Notes: a model not told the origin generated them from the sequence alone. Positions 35,204 to 42,996 are shown, counted from the stretch's first letter. The stretch: 64,000 nucleotides of DNA from an uncultured Eubacteriales bacterium (GCA_902475855.1 CABSBF010000001.1:37115-101114); one strand, 5' to 3'. Made by a program: numbers and translations.

Positions 35204-35621
35204 TAATTATGTGACATTTTCTTTACAAATACAGTGTAGAAAATAGCGATTTAAATCACTAAACTTTTTGTGCATTTTTCCAGTTTTCTGTTTTCAGCTT
35301 CTGATTTCGCCTCAATATGTGTCTTTTTCCTCAAAATTATTTAGTTGTCTTCCATTTTTTGTGCAGCCGGACAGTGAATTTCCGGATTCCCTCGGGAGAG
35401 ACAAAAACAGAGCCTCTGATCGAAGTCGTCAGAAGCTCTGCTTACTATACATATATATACATCCTGTCACTTCGCGCCGCGTTCAAGAAACATTGCATCC
35501 CCTATGCTCACGGGAAGCAGGATGCTACTCCCCTATTTCTCTGCTCATAGGGTTACTTCTTCTCAACATTTTCGTTTGTTATAGCACAAGCCAGCGCCGA
35601 AATCAACACATATAGCAATTT
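35204..35621. other. AT-rich intergenic stretch holding the host/prophage boundary
   Basis: About 418 bp without a supported gene. It contains the terminator at 35401-35440, and between 35500 and 35550 a set of competing short inverted repeats built from CCCTATG/CATAGGG. One prophage end should fall here, because annotated host genes stop and small phage genes begin. No tRNA or clear att repeat can be paired, as the other end is outside the window. Confidence 0.5.
35401..35440 (-). terminator. terminator at the end of the prophage accessory operon
   Basis: CAGAGCCTCTGA (35408-35419) pairs with TCAGAAGCTCTG (35429-35440), one mismatch, loop 9 nt. TTTTTGT follows on minus (35401-35407). It stops prophage transcription before the host protease promoter. 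Confidence 0.8.
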
Positions 35622-35885
35622 TCAGCACAGGTTCGCACCCATAAACAGGTCGAAATTCTCGAATTTATCAGACGGCCACGGGCAGGTCAGATTATCTTCC
35701 AGATAGTTCCACATTTCGAGGGCGTAACAGTCGTAGGTGCGCGTGTCAGGGTCGAGTCCGTGATGTAGGCAGAACGCAGTCCAGAGTGCTCTCAGCTGCT
35801 TCACCTCGACGAACTGAACGAAGTCGCCGCCCTCTATGAACCCCAGAATGTAGTCGAACTCTTTCTTCATCTCTTCGGTAGGCAT
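35622..35885 (-). CDS. hypothetical phage protein (87 aa)
   Basis: A small acidic protein with aromatic residues (ALEMWNYLEDNLTCPW) and no recognised domain. Last gene of the left operon. Preceded by an AAAGGAGG-type ribosome-binding site, which supports it as real. Confidence 0.65.
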   Translation of the reverse strand: MPTEEMKKEFDYILGFIEGGDFVQFVEVKQLRALWTAFCLHHGLDPDTRTYDCYALEMWNYLEDNLTCPWPSDKFENFDLFMGANLC

Positions 35886-35899
35886 CTCAGCTTTCCTCC

Positions 35900-36223
35900 T
35901 TAGTTGCGGGCATGGCCTACAGTTACTTCCTCAAGCACATTCATAAGCTGCTCAAAAGTAACGTCTTCTTTGATATCCAGCGCTGTACATATTGGATTCA
36001 CAAGGATGTGCAGTTGAGAGATTCTGGCGTCGTTTGGAGGGCAAACAATGCACTCTCCATACCAGTCTCGATACAGCGCCGACGCTTTCATTGATTTTAC
36101 CTTGACTTTCTTGCCTTCAGCATTGTAGTAACAAAAGCGGATAATGATCTCCGCCCTCCGAAAACCGCGAATTTTTTCAATGACATCATTAAATGCGATG
36201 TCTAAAACGTTTTTCGCTCTCAT
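35900..36223 (-). CDS. hypothetical phage protein (107 aa)
   Basis: Soluble, mixed alpha/beta composition (FRRAEIIIRFCYYNAEGKKV). No family recognised. Separated by 14 bp from the next gene and 6 bp from the previous one, in the same operon. Confidence 0.65.
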   Translation of the reverse strand: MRAKNVLDIAFNDVIEKIRGFRRAEIIIRFCYYNAEGKKVKVKSMKASALYRDWYGECIVCPPNDARISQLHILVNPICTALDIKEDVTFEQLMNVLEEVTVGHARN

Positions 36224-36229
36224 TCTATT

Positions 36230-36853
36230 TCACTCCTTCTTTAGCTTGTAGGTCTTTCCTTTTTCGGCCTTCCCGTTTCCTTTCTGGTACTCGTCAATCC
36301 AGACAACCTTCCCGCTTTTGTAGTGGCGGTAGTGTCCACGGACTGAGAAGGAACCGCGTGGGCTTCTGTGTGAGCCTTTTGCCATCATTTGAAGCTCATT
36401 GCCGGTCGTACAGAGTATGTAAGTGACCCCGTTCCGTTGGCTTCTTTTGTGGCTCTTTGTGGGCTTTGTAGGACGGCTTTCCTTTTTCCGCGCAGCGTTC
36501 TGGCCGACGTCCACGGTAAACCTTCCGAACACGATCAGAGCCATCACCGAGCAGTAGACGGTCAGGACAGCCTGCCGGTTTTCTTGGCTCAGCTTCGTCG
36601 TGTCCCTCACCAGATTGCACAGGCCGTCCTCCATCAACTCGAACGTCAGGTTGCCGATACCTCTGCCATTCTCGTTGACAGTCAATCGCAGCGCCTTTTT
36701 CTCCCTGATACCGGTGATGGTGAATCCACTGTCCACGCAGATGATCTTCACCGCTTTCATCGGTGCGACGCCGAGACGAACGAGGTCTTTGTGTTCGTCG
36801 CGCCACTGAAGAATGAACTCGATGTCCTCAGATGACAGCCTGATCTTATCCAT
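36230..36853 (-). CDS. hypothetical phage protein with basic C-terminal tail (207 aa)
   Basis: An acidic N-terminal half is followed by a strongly basic linker (RPTKPTKSHKRSQRN), then the motif FSVRGHYRHYKSGKVVWIDE near the end. This RGHYR-type ending is frequent in phage proteins of unknown function. DNA or RNA contact through the basic part is an inference. Confidence 0.65.
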   Translation of the reverse strand: MDKIRLSSEDIEFILQWRDEHKDLVRLGVAPMKAVKIICVDSGFTITGIREKKALRLTVNENGRGIGNLTFELMEDGLCNLVRDTTKLSQENRQAVLTVYCSVMALIVFGRFTVDVGQNAARKKESRPTKPTKSHKRSQRNGVTYILCTTGNELQMMAKGSHRSPRGSFSVRGHYRHYKSGKVVWIDEYQKGNGKAEKGKTYKLKKE

Positions 36854-37040
36854 TCACTGCCTCCTTTCTGACGCGGCGCTTCACGATCTTAATTCCGACC
36901 AGACCGCGAGCGTTCTCAAGGTACTCCTTCTTCCGCTGGCGAGCTTCTTTCATCGTCTCTTCGGTACATTCGACCTCCCAGCCGTACCCATAGTTCGTCA
37001 CGATGTCGTATTCATCGTAGGTCTTCCTGACGTATGCCAT
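36846..37040 (-). CDS. hypothetical phage protein (64 aa)
   Basis: ATG 37040 follows a usable ribosome-binding site; the longer frame lies in the previous gene. The protein has NYGYGWEVECTEETMKEA followed by a basic helix. Its end overlaps the next gene by 8 bp. Confidence 0.65.
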   Translation of the reverse strand: MAYVRKTYDEYDIVTNYGYGWEVECTEETMKEARQRKKEYLENARGLVGIKIVKRRVRKEAVNG

Positions 37041-37044
37041 CTTC

Positions 37045-37374
37045 TTAATCCTCCCACTTAACGAACGCAACCTTGTAGAAGCCGTTGTAGACACCGTATC
37101 TGCCTTCGAGAACAATCATCGCGTCGTCGATTGTCATTTTGCCTCTCAGCAGTTCGTGATACGCGCAGTCGTAATCGTAAATGCCAAACCTGCCCTGAAC
37201 TGACGAGATGAACTTCATATCTTTCCGCCACGAGCTTCTCGCAAATTCTTTGCCGCTGTCGAACACTCTGATCTCGGTTTCACCGTCTCCTCCAATGTTC
37301 GGCACGGCGAACGTCCAGTTTTCGTCTCCAATCAGAACGCTTCCAATGTCACACGCGCAACTTAATCTTTTCAT
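37045..37374 (-). CDS. hypothetical phage protein (109 aa)
   Basis: Start at 37374 behind GAGGTAT. Contains FDSGKEFARSSWRKDMKF, YDYDCAYHELLRGKM and a final YKVAFVKWED. The XRE regulator at 39376 has a similar YYVANYVKWEGG ending, which hints at a shared small C-terminal module. No function known. Confidence 0.65.
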   Translation of the reverse strand: MKRLSCACDIGSVLIGDENWTFAVPNIGGDGETEIRVFDSGKEFARSSWRKDMKFISSVQGRFGIYDYDCAYHELLRGKMTIDDAMIVLEGRYGVYNGFYKVAFVKWED

Positions 37375-37376
37375 CT

Positions 37377-37601
37377 TTATACCTCCTCGTAATACTGGAA
37401 CGCGCAGTCGTACATAGGCTTGCCTGTGATCTGATCTTTGAAGATCGGGCAATGCCAGCTTCTCCTGAAGCCGTTTTCGTCGCACCACTCGTTGATGACT
37501 TTCGTCGTCAGCGGCGTCACATACACATACAGGTCGGAGCAGTGATTGAACATCTGCTCTCGCGGATATCCAGCCTTTTCGAGCGCTTCCATCAGCCCCA
37601 T
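37377..37601 (-). CDS. conserved phage protein (74 aa)
   Basis: Contains MFNHCSDLYVYVTPLT, VINEWCDENGFRR and FKDQITGKPMYDCAFQYYEE, which look like a conserved compact fold seen in gut siphoviruses. The role is unknown. It overlaps the upstream gene by 10 bp. Confidence 0.7.
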   Translation of the reverse strand: MGLMEALEKAGYPREQMFNHCSDLYVYVTPLTTKVINEWCDENGFRRSWHCPIFKDQITGKPMYDCAFQYYEEV

Positions 37602-37801
37602 TTTTCACACCCCCATGCCTCATAAACTTGTGGGTCGGATGTCTTCCATACTCTCTCTACGACCACGGAAGACAATCCGAAGAACTGCTGTGCCTTTTCA
37701 GTTGCTTCGGTCATCGTGTCTGCAAGCACAACGATGGTTCTGTCTCCCTCGTACTTCAGACGCGCCATGTAAACGTGCTCGCCGACTATGCGATAGGCCA
37801 T
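37592..37801 (-). CDS. hypothetical phage protein (69 aa)
   Basis: ATG 37801 begins MAYRIVGEHVYMARLKYEGD. A beta-hairpin followed by a helix (TMTEATEKAQQFFGL) is predicted by eye. Ends in the aromatic tail EAWGCEKWG. The long frame upstream is a shadow of the previous gene. Confidence 0.6.
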   Translation of the reverse strand: MAYRIVGEHVYMARLKYEGDRTIVVLADTMTEATEKAQQFFGLSSVVVERVWKTSDPQVYEAWGCEKWG

Positions 37802-37805
37802 CTCC

Positions 37806-38426
37806 TTATTCACTCTTGAGCACCTCCGCAACCACGCGATCTCCGTCCATCCAGTATTGCCGCATTCCGATCTTGCCAACCGTGTAGCCCTTGCGCTCCA
37901 TCTGGTACTGCTGCTCCGCTGCCGGGTCATGCCACCGAAGGCCACGGGCTTTGTAGAGCGGAATCCAATGCGACTCGTAGAAATCATATCCAGCGCCGTC
38001 GATACCGAAGATGAACCCGAAGTCCTCAGACTCGTAAACGCGGAACCCACACTCGGACATGAGCTTGATTCCGTCGCCCTTTTCCAGCCACCAGTCATCC
38101 GCACTGTCGCCGAACGTCCACATCGTCCCCCACATGGGAAGGCCATCGTATCGCTCGACCTCAAAGTCATCGCGCTCTGCATCCGTCCACGAGTCATTGT
38201 CAAGCTGGATGTGATACCGGCCATCCTCGTAGATGTCCTCGATCACGCCGCAATGCTCGCTCAGCGGCTGGTAGCAGTAAACTCTGTCACCGACCGCAGG
38301 CTCAGTCACCTCGTGGATGTCCTCGTCGCCGATGTTCATCAGCTTTTCGACAACACTGCGAGAAATTGCATTCATCTCACGCACCCATTCAAGTGCTGCT
38401 TCTTTGATAGTCATGCCGCGTTCCAT
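37806..38426 (-). CDS. hypothetical phage protein (206 aa)
   Basis: Start at 38426 behind TAAGGAGGAAAAG. It combines an N-terminal helical part (TIKEAALEWVREMNAISRSV), a short beta region (VYCYQPLSEHCGVIEDIYED) that looks like a small barrel, and an acidic Trp-rich middle (GTMWTFGDSADDWW). No family assigned. Confidence 0.65.
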   Translation of the reverse strand: MERGMTIKEAALEWVREMNAISRSVVEKLMNIGDEDIHEVTEPAVGDRVYCYQPLSEHCGVIEDIYEDGRYHIQLDNDSWTDAERDDFEVERYDGLPMWGTMWTFGDSADDWWLEKGDGIKLMSECGFRVYESEDFGFIFGIDGAGYDFYESHWIPLYKARGLRWHDPAAEQQYQMERKGYTVGKIGMRQYWMDGDRVVAEVLKSE

Positions 38427-38439
38427 TGTCTTTTCCTCC

Positions 38440-38901
38440 TTACACTCTGTAGTGTGCGTTCCGAATCGTGCCGTCCACACAGGCGAACAGGCCGTAGATG
38501 GTGCTGCCGTTCGGAGCGTATCCGGTCTGCTTGATGAACCAGACGATGCCGAAGCAGTCGGTGTAGCACCTGCCGCTCATGCAGAACGAGTAGCTGCTTC
38601 CGTCTCCCTCGTACCAAGCCTTGTGAGCCATCCGGTTCAGCTCCTGTGCGATTCTCGCCTGCTCCTGATCGGGCAGTGCATCGAACTCTTCCACCGTGGA
38701 GAGAAGCATCTGAGCGCGGTCAGCCATTCTCTTCTTCCGGGCTTTCAGTTCCTTGCCGTAGGTCTTCTTCCAGATGCTGTAGGCTTCCGCCTTGCTCATC
38801 TGCTCGCAGTCCATGTAAATCTTTTCGATCAGCTTGAACTGGTTGTAGGACTCCTTGTTTTCGGGTGCTCCAGTTCCTGCCAGAAATTCGTTGTACATCA
38901 T
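38440..38901 (-). CDS. hypothetical phage protein (153 aa)
   Basis: ATG 38901 is preceded by AAGGAGG. A helical N-terminus (YNQFKLIEKIYMDCEQMSKA) and basic middle (KELKARKKRMADRAQ) lead to a Cys/Gly/Tyr-rich end. Unknown role, same operon. Confidence 0.65.
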   Translation of the reverse strand: MMYNEFLAGTGAPENKESYNQFKLIEKIYMDCEQMSKAEAYSIWKKTYGKELKARKKRMADRAQMLLSTVEEFDALPDQEQARIAQELNRMAHKAWYEGDGSSYSFCMSGRCYTDCFGIVWFIKQTGYAPNGSTIYGLFACVDGTIRNAHYRV

Positions 38902-38905
38902 TGTC

Positions 38906-39193
38906 TTAGTCCTCCTTAGCGGTGATGAAGTTGTTACAGACACGCATGATCTCGAATGCCACGTTCTCGATGACTTCCGCTTCCGTTCGTCCATCGGCCT
39001 CGATATCGCTGTGAGCGATGATGTCTTCTGCGATCTCCACGATGTCTTCGGTGGTGAGGTTGTCCTTCCACTCGCAGAGGTCAAGCTGGAGATGCCGGTA
39101 CTGGTCGTTGGTTCCTCTGGTGTACCAGTCGTTCTTGATGCACAGCTTGCGGATATCGCTTGCGCCGATGGTTCTGATTTCGGTAAATTTCAT
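38906..39193 (-). CDS. hypothetical phage protein (95 aa), first gene of the left operon
   Basis: An acidic helical protein (TTEDIVEIAEDIIAHSDIEA). It starts directly after the repeated promoter-operator module at 39211-39273 and an AGGAGG site, so it leads the operon 39193-35622. Confidence 0.7.
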   Translation of the reverse strand: MKFTEIRTIGASDIRKLCIKNDWYTRGTNDQYRHLQLDLCEWKDNLTTEDIVEIAEDIIAHSDIEADGRTEAEVIENVAFEIMRVCNNFITAKED

Positions 39194-39210
39194 TGGGTTT
39201 TCCTCCTATC

Positions 39211-39273
39211 AATTACCGTTCGGTAATTTTTTATCGTGCCCGTATCGTAACAGCCTCCACCGCATCCTGTCAA
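39211..39273 (-). promoter_or_regulatory. repeated promoter-operator module, copy 1
   Basis: TTGACA (39268-39273) and TACGAT (39244-39249) with an 18-bp spacer and a TG extended -10. The palindrome AATTACCGAACGGTAATT (39211-39228) then lies just before the AGGAGG site. An A-rich box with ATTAACGGAAATGTAAAC lies about 45 bp upstream of the -35. Three sister copies are at 45155, 50542 and 52089. Confidence 0.88.
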
Positions 39274-39336
39274 GCATTTTTGAAAAGTTTTTTCAATATT
39301 TTTCAAAGTTTACATTTCCGTTAATCAGGCGGGCAA

Positions 39337-39365
39337 AAAATAAGGGCAGGGCATATCGCCCTGCC
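39337..39365 (-). terminator. terminator of the XRE regulator gene
   Basis: GGCAGGGC (39345-39352) pairs with GCCCTGCC (39358-39365). TTATTTTTT follows on minus. It lies 10 bp after the regulator stop and isolates that gene from the left operon. Confidence 0.9.
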
Positions 39366-39375
39366 TCATATCACG

Positions 39376-39825
39376 TCATGCTCCGAGAAGCATCATCAGC
39401 CTGTGCGCGTCCTCGTCTCCGATGGGAGAGATCGAGCTGACGCCGCCTTCCCACTTGACGTAGTTCGCAACGTAGTATCGGCCTTCGTCGTCCCGGTACA
39501 GTTCGCAGAAGATGTCCTTACTCTCGTCAGAGTGGCAAATGGCATCCGCCTTATATGTATCGTACCGGACACCGTTCACGAGCATCCGCAGCCGCCCTCC
39601 GACGCCCTTGCGTCTGGGGCGAACCTCCTCGCTGGTGCTGGCCTCGACGATCTTCATCTCGTAGCCGAGGATTCCGAGCATCTTCTCGAACTCGTCCGCT
39701 GAGATCGTGCCGCGCCGAAGTCTATTGCTTGCCCCTTCCGGAGACCAGCCCATCTGTTCAGCGATGTCTTTCTGCTGCATCGGGCTGCGCTTAATCAAGT
39801 CTCTCAGAATTTCTGTCGGCTTCAT
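39376..39825 (-). CDS. XRE-family HTH regulator
   Basis: A 149-residue protein. The N-terminal helix-turn-helix (QQKDIAEQMGWSPEGASNRL) is of the XRE/Cro type. A basic linker (EVRPRRKGVGGRLRM) follows, then a compact domain ending YYVANYVKWEGG. It has its own promoter (39856-39884) and terminator (39337-39365), unlike its neighbours. ATG 39825 follows GGAGGTGACGG. It is the only recognisable DNA-binding regulator in the prophage part seen here, so it may bind the repeated TTACC-GGTAA palindromes, though this is not proven. Confidence 0.85.
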   Translation of the reverse strand: MKPTEILRDLIKRSPMQQKDIAEQMGWSPEGASNRLRRGTISADEFEKMLGILGYEMKIVEASTSEEVRPRRKGVGGRLRMLVNGVRYDTYKADAICHSDESKDIFCELYRDDEGRYYVANYVKWEGGVSSISPIGDEDAHRLMMLLGA

Positions 39826-39855
39826 GCCGTCACCTCCAACCTGTATTTCCATACA

Positions 39856-39884
39856 AGTATAGCACGGCCGTTTACTCACGTCAA
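39856..39884 (-). promoter_or_regulatory. promoter of the XRE regulator
   Basis: TTGACG (39879-39884) and TATACT (39856-39861) with a 17-bp spacer. Upstream AATAAACGATAATG resembles the A-rich box of the four repeated modules, but the downstream palindrome is absent. Confidence 0.8.
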
Positions 39885-39902
39885 TATTTTCCACAGTACA
39901 CA

Positions 39903-40046
39903 TTATCGTTTATTTCCTCCTTTCTTCACCTTTTTCTTTGTGGGACGCACAGCTGCCGCAGTCGCTTTGACGCACACCTCGACCGATTTTGCCGTCAGGA
40001 GAACGGGAAGAGCGCACATCTTTAGTGCCATTTTCATTGCCTTCAT
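39903..40046 (-). CDS. very small basic protein (47 aa)
   Basis: ATG 40046 overlaps the dUTPase stop in an ATGA junction, which supports translation. A hydrophobic stretch (MALKMCALPVLLTA) is followed by a basic tail rich in Lys (PTKKKVKKGGNKR). Possibly a small membrane or nucleic-acid-binding peptide. No family recognised. Confidence 0.55.
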   Translation of the reverse strand: MKAMKMALKMCALPVLLTAKSVEVCVKATAAAVRPTKKKVKKGGNKR

Positions 40047-40453
40047 CTGCCACTGCTCCCAAATCCGTTGTCGCCACGGTCGGTACCATCGAGACTATCC
40101 ACCAGCTCCAGCGGCACTGACGCATACGGCAGAATGACGAGCTGTGAAATCTTGTCGCCAGCCTTCACGTGGTACTCCCAGCCGCCGTTGTTGTAGAGCT
40201 TCACGGCAATGCTTCCTGTGTATCCAGCGTCGATGACGCCTTCGCTTGTGATGCTGTGTTTCACGTTCAAACCGCTCTTGCTCTTCAGAAAGCCGACGTA
40301 GCCTTCGGGGATTTCAACGTGGACGCCAGTGTCGAAGGTGCAGTAGTCCTTCGCTTCGATGATCGCGTCTTCTCTCGCGTACAGGTCAAGACCTGCATCC
40401 AGCTCGTGTGCTCTCGTCGGCATCTTCGCCCCTTCATCCAGCATGATCTTCAT
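40043..40453 (-). CDS. dut: dUTP diphosphatase
   Basis: A 136-residue trimeric-type dUTPase with all five motifs: AGLDLYA, LKSKSGLN, GVIDAGYTGSIAV, AGDKISQLVI and the flexible tail RGDNGFGSSGR. It hydrolyses dUTP to dUMP, keeping uracil out of phage DNA and supplying the thymidylate route. It sits in the same operon as a ThyX-like gene, which fits that pathway. Confidence 0.95.
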   Translation of the reverse strand: MKIMLDEGAKMPTRAHELDAGLDLYAREDAIIEAKDYCTFDTGVHVEIPEGYVGFLKSKSGLNVKHSITSEGVIDAGYTGSIAVKLYNNGGWEYHVKAGDKISQLVILPYASVPLELVDSLDGTDRGDNGFGSSGR

Positions 40454-40467
40454 TGTTCTATCTCCTT

Positions 40468-40983
40468 TCAGTTTTTCGCAAGCAGACGCTCGATCATCTT
40501 CTCGTACAAGCTCTTGTACATATCGCGCTCCGTCTGGAGCCGAATGACTTCTTCATTGCTCTCCGGAGCAGGCTGATCGTTCGTCTCAGCCGGGACGGGC
40601 TTCTCCACGATCTTTTCAACAATCTTCTCAACGACCTGCGGCTCACTGTCGATGTCAAGGCTGATTGCCAGTGCTGTGTCGATCATCTGCATCTCTTGAT
40701 CGGTGCAGTATGCAACGTAGTTTCCAAGTCTATCAATTGCTACGCTCGTCACCTGCTCACACAGCGCCACAGACAGTTTTCCCGTGCTGCGGATGTCGAT
40801 GTGTGTCGGCAGGTCAACCTTCGGTCTGGTGGTGAGGTAGACAACCTCTACCGTCTGAGAGAACTCGTTGTTCTTATCGTTCGATACGATGATCGCCGGA
40901 CGTCCAGACCACTGCTCACTTCCGGTGCTGGGCGCATACTGGCTGCGCTCAACATAGTAGATATCTCCACGCTTGATGCCCAT
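40468..40983 (-). CDS. PemK/MazF-like protein with coiled-coil tail
   Basis: A 171-residue protein. Residues 1-about 110 follow the PemK/MazF fold (GIKRGDIYYVERSQ, WSGRPAIIVSNDKNN, VEVVYLTTRPK, CEQVTSVAIDRLGNYV). MazF-type enzymes cut mRNA at short sequences. Residues 118-171 hold VEKIVEKIVEKPV repeats and a coiled coil. No antitoxin gene lies beside it; both neighbours are nucleotide-metabolism genes. It may be a phage effector, a regulated RNase or an inactive derivative. Confidence 0.8.
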   Translation of the reverse strand: MGIKRGDIYYVERSQYAPSTGSEQWSGRPAIIVSNDKNNEFSQTVEVVYLTTRPKVDLPTHIDIRSTGKLSVALCEQVTSVAIDRLGNYVAYCTDQEMQMIDTALAISLDIDSEPQVVEKIVEKIVEKPVPAETNDQPAPESNEEVIRLQTERDMYKSLYEKMIERLLAKN

Positions 40984-40984
40984 T

Positions 40985-42169
40985 TTACTTTTCCTCCTTT
41001 CCCGTAATCAGCTCCGCATACGGGAGCGATTCAATCCAGTCACAGAACGTGTGCCACTCATTGAGCTTATGATGCCGGCGCGAGCGGTACATATTCGCCA
41101 GCACCTCGTAGTTCAGCATGACCGTCCGGCGCTGGTTGTAGCTTTCTGGAAGCAACTGCAAAATCGAGTACCAGATTTGTTTCTTGCTCATCTCGTCACC
41201 ACACGCAATATACGAATCTCTCATTTCGTTCAGCATATCTACCAGTGGCCGCGCAACTGTTTCAAACACATTCACAGATTCCGCATATTTGTATTTGTCA
41301 TTGATTATGTCATTCACGCAGGTATGCGAAACACCATACTTGGTTGCAAGCTGCCGTCTGCTGTACATTCCGGAATCCCATAGCCGTTTGATCTCATTGC
41401 GCTGTTCAACTGAAAACTTTCCGCAGTAGGTTGTCACGGGTTTTGGCTGCAAACAATTGCCTACTGCGTGTTTCTGATTCTCGGAGCTTGTAACCCATTC
41501 CAGATTTTCAGCAGCGTTGTTCATCTTGTTTCCATCTATGTGGTTGACCTCCGGCTTTCTCTCTAAGTTTGGGATGAATGCGTCCGCGACCAATCGGTGA
41601 ATTGGGCGCTGCTTTCCATGAAGTGTTACAAGGATGTAATGATCTCTGTGAACGCTTCCTGAAAGAATTCGTGAACCGTGCCTAACTCGCCCCTGATTGC
41701 TCACATCATAGTCGGCATCAATTCTTTTCCAGAGTTCCTTTTCCTCGTCCACTTCCGGCCTGAATTGCTTTATTTCATTCTTGAATCCCGGCAGTTTATC
41801 AAAGCTGAAATCAGACATTTCAAACGGCTTATACAGCAGCTTGTGCATTTTGGAACATGAGTTTGCTACTGTTCCAACCTTGTATGTGTCGTACTCAGCC
41901 CACCAGTACAGCGGAGCAGTGATGTCGAGGTACACGGCGATCATCCGCATAAACTTACGGTGGTCAGTGCCAGAGTTACGAAGACGATTCATGAGGTCAT
42001 AATCATTTGGGCCAACACGATAATTTGCCGGCTTGATAATGCTTCCAAAATTGTCTCCGATAACATCACAAAATCCACTATCGCTCTTATTCCAAGAGTT
42101 CATGGGGTTGCGCATCCCACGGATGGCTGCTTCCCAGCCAGCAATCTGGGTGTTTTCAATTTTCAGCAT
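40985..42169 (-). CDS. ThyX-like phage protein interrupted in frame by an HNH homing endonuclease
   Basis: A 394-residue protein. Residues 1-140 (GMRNPMNSW, GPNDYDLMNRLRNSGTDHRK, APLYWWAEYDTYKVGTVANS) and 298-394 (LLPESYNQRRTVMLNYEVLA, RSRRHHKLNEWHTFCDWIE) together look like a phage ThyX-like protein of about 240 residues. Residues about 145-295 are a foreign block: NUMOD4-type (ELWKRIDADYDVSNQGRV), HNH (HRLVADAFIP, EVNHIDGNKMNNAAENLEWV) and a helix-turn-helix (YSRRQLATKYGVSHTCVNDI). The frame stays open through both joins, with no intein-type splice residues (Cys1 or His-Asn end). The ThyX label is tentative; the HNH call is firm. Confidence 0.75.
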   Translation of the reverse strand: MLKIENTQIAGWEAAIRGMRNPMNSWNKSDSGFCDVIGDNFGSIIKPANYRVGPNDYDLMNRLRNSGTDHRKFMRMIAVYLDITAPLYWWAEYDTYKVGTVANSCSKMHKLLYKPFEMSDFSFDKLPGFKNEIKQFRPEVDEEKELWKRIDADYDVSNQGRVRHGSRILSGSVHRDHYILVTLHGKQRPIHRLVADAFIPNLERKPEVNHIDGNKMNNAAENLEWVTSSENQKHAVGNCLQPKPVTTYCGKFSVEQRNEIKRLWDSGMYSRRQLATKYGVSHTCVNDIINDKYKYAESVNVFETVARPLVDMLNEMRDSYIACGDEMSKKQIWYSILQLLPESYNQRRTVMLNYEVLANMYRSRRHHKLNEWHTFCDWIESLPYAELITGKEEK

Positions 42170-42170
42170 T

Positions 42171-42602
42171 TCACTTTCTCCCTTTCAAACAGTATTTCTC
42201 CCAGTACCGGGAAATCAGCTGATCGACATATTCACCGCCAGCCCCATATGCGCTCCCGATAACTTCTTCTGCCGCCTTGAGCCGTTCATCCAGAGCACCG
42301 TTTCCACCATACAGCAGAGCGTACACGCCTTTGCTGTATCGCTCATCGAACCAATGCCAGATTTCCTCGCGGTGCGTACCAGCCGGGAAGCCGAAAAATG
42401 CTTCCTCCATACACTCCGTTTCAGGGTTCATCGGGACGTCGCCGAACATCTCCCACAGCTCTTTCAGGTCATTGTCTCGGTCTTGCAGGGTATCGACATC
42501 GTTCAGGCCGTCGAAAATCAGGCCGTAAGCAATATCCGATATGTCTCCTCCGGCGTGCAGTTCATTCAGCTCATACAACGCCGCTTTTTTCAGGTCAGTC
42601 AT
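42171..42602 (-). CDS. hypothetical phage protein (143 aa)
   Basis: An acidic helical protein with a central FFGFPAGTHREEIWHWFDER stretch. No known family. It overlaps the DUF3310 gene by 8 bp, and its stop lies one base before the ThyX-like gene start. Confidence 0.65.
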   Translation of the reverse strand: MTDLKKAALYELNELHAGGDISDIAYGLIFDGLNDVDTLQDRDNDLKELWEMFGDVPMNPETECMEEAFFGFPAGTHREEIWHWFDERYSKGVYALLYGGNGALDERLKAAEEVIGSAYGAGGEYVDQLISRYWEKYCLKGRK

Positions 42603-42996
42603 TCTTCATCGCCTCCAATTCCATCAGCTTGTCCATGTACCAGTCGGCCTTGTCGAGGTCTTCCTGACCGTTCTTATTGGCGGCTCTGTAGCGGTACTTG
42701 TGGACGTTGCACTTGCAGAATCCGATAACGGCGTCCACGCCAAACAGAGCGACCATTTCATCGATGCACTCATGCTTGCCCTGATAGTGAGCAGGATGGT
42801 TCACCTTCTCGCCACTCTGTGGAGCCACCGCTTTGAGCCACTCGTTCAGAGTCTCTTCGCTCGCGCTGAAGGAACTGTACTTATGGCAGAAGAAGTTCTC
42901 ATCCCCATTATGAGGGCATTTGCATCTTCCATCATTATCTCGACCCCGCATCACACAGTAGTCACGGATAACCTTGATTTTCTCCTCTCGTGTCAT
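42595..42996 (-). CDS. DUF3310 protein
   Basis: A 133-residue protein. The C-terminal half carries the DUF3310 core VNHPAHYQGKHECIDEM, FCKCNVHKYRYRAANKNGQ and DLDKADWYMDKL, widespread in phages and near nucleotide-metabolism genes. The N-terminal half has a short Cys-containing segment (CKCPHNGDENFFC). Biochemical function unknown. Confidence 0.88.
   Translation of the reverse strand: MTREEKIKVIRDYCVMRGRDNDGRCKCPHNGDENFFCHKYSSFSASEETLNEWLKAVAPQSGEKVNHPAHYQGKHECIDEMVALFGVDAVIGFCKCNVHKYRYRAANKNGQEDLDKADWYMDKLMELEAMKND

Noticed and set aside
35500..35550. Short inverted repeats as a tRNA remnant
   Set aside because: No acceptor, anticodon or T-loop pattern can be fitted.
40985..42169. Reading the insert in the ThyX-like gene as an intein
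   Set aside because: No Cys/Ser at the first position and no His-Asn end at the second join. The block is NUMOD4-HNH-HTH, not a Hint domain.
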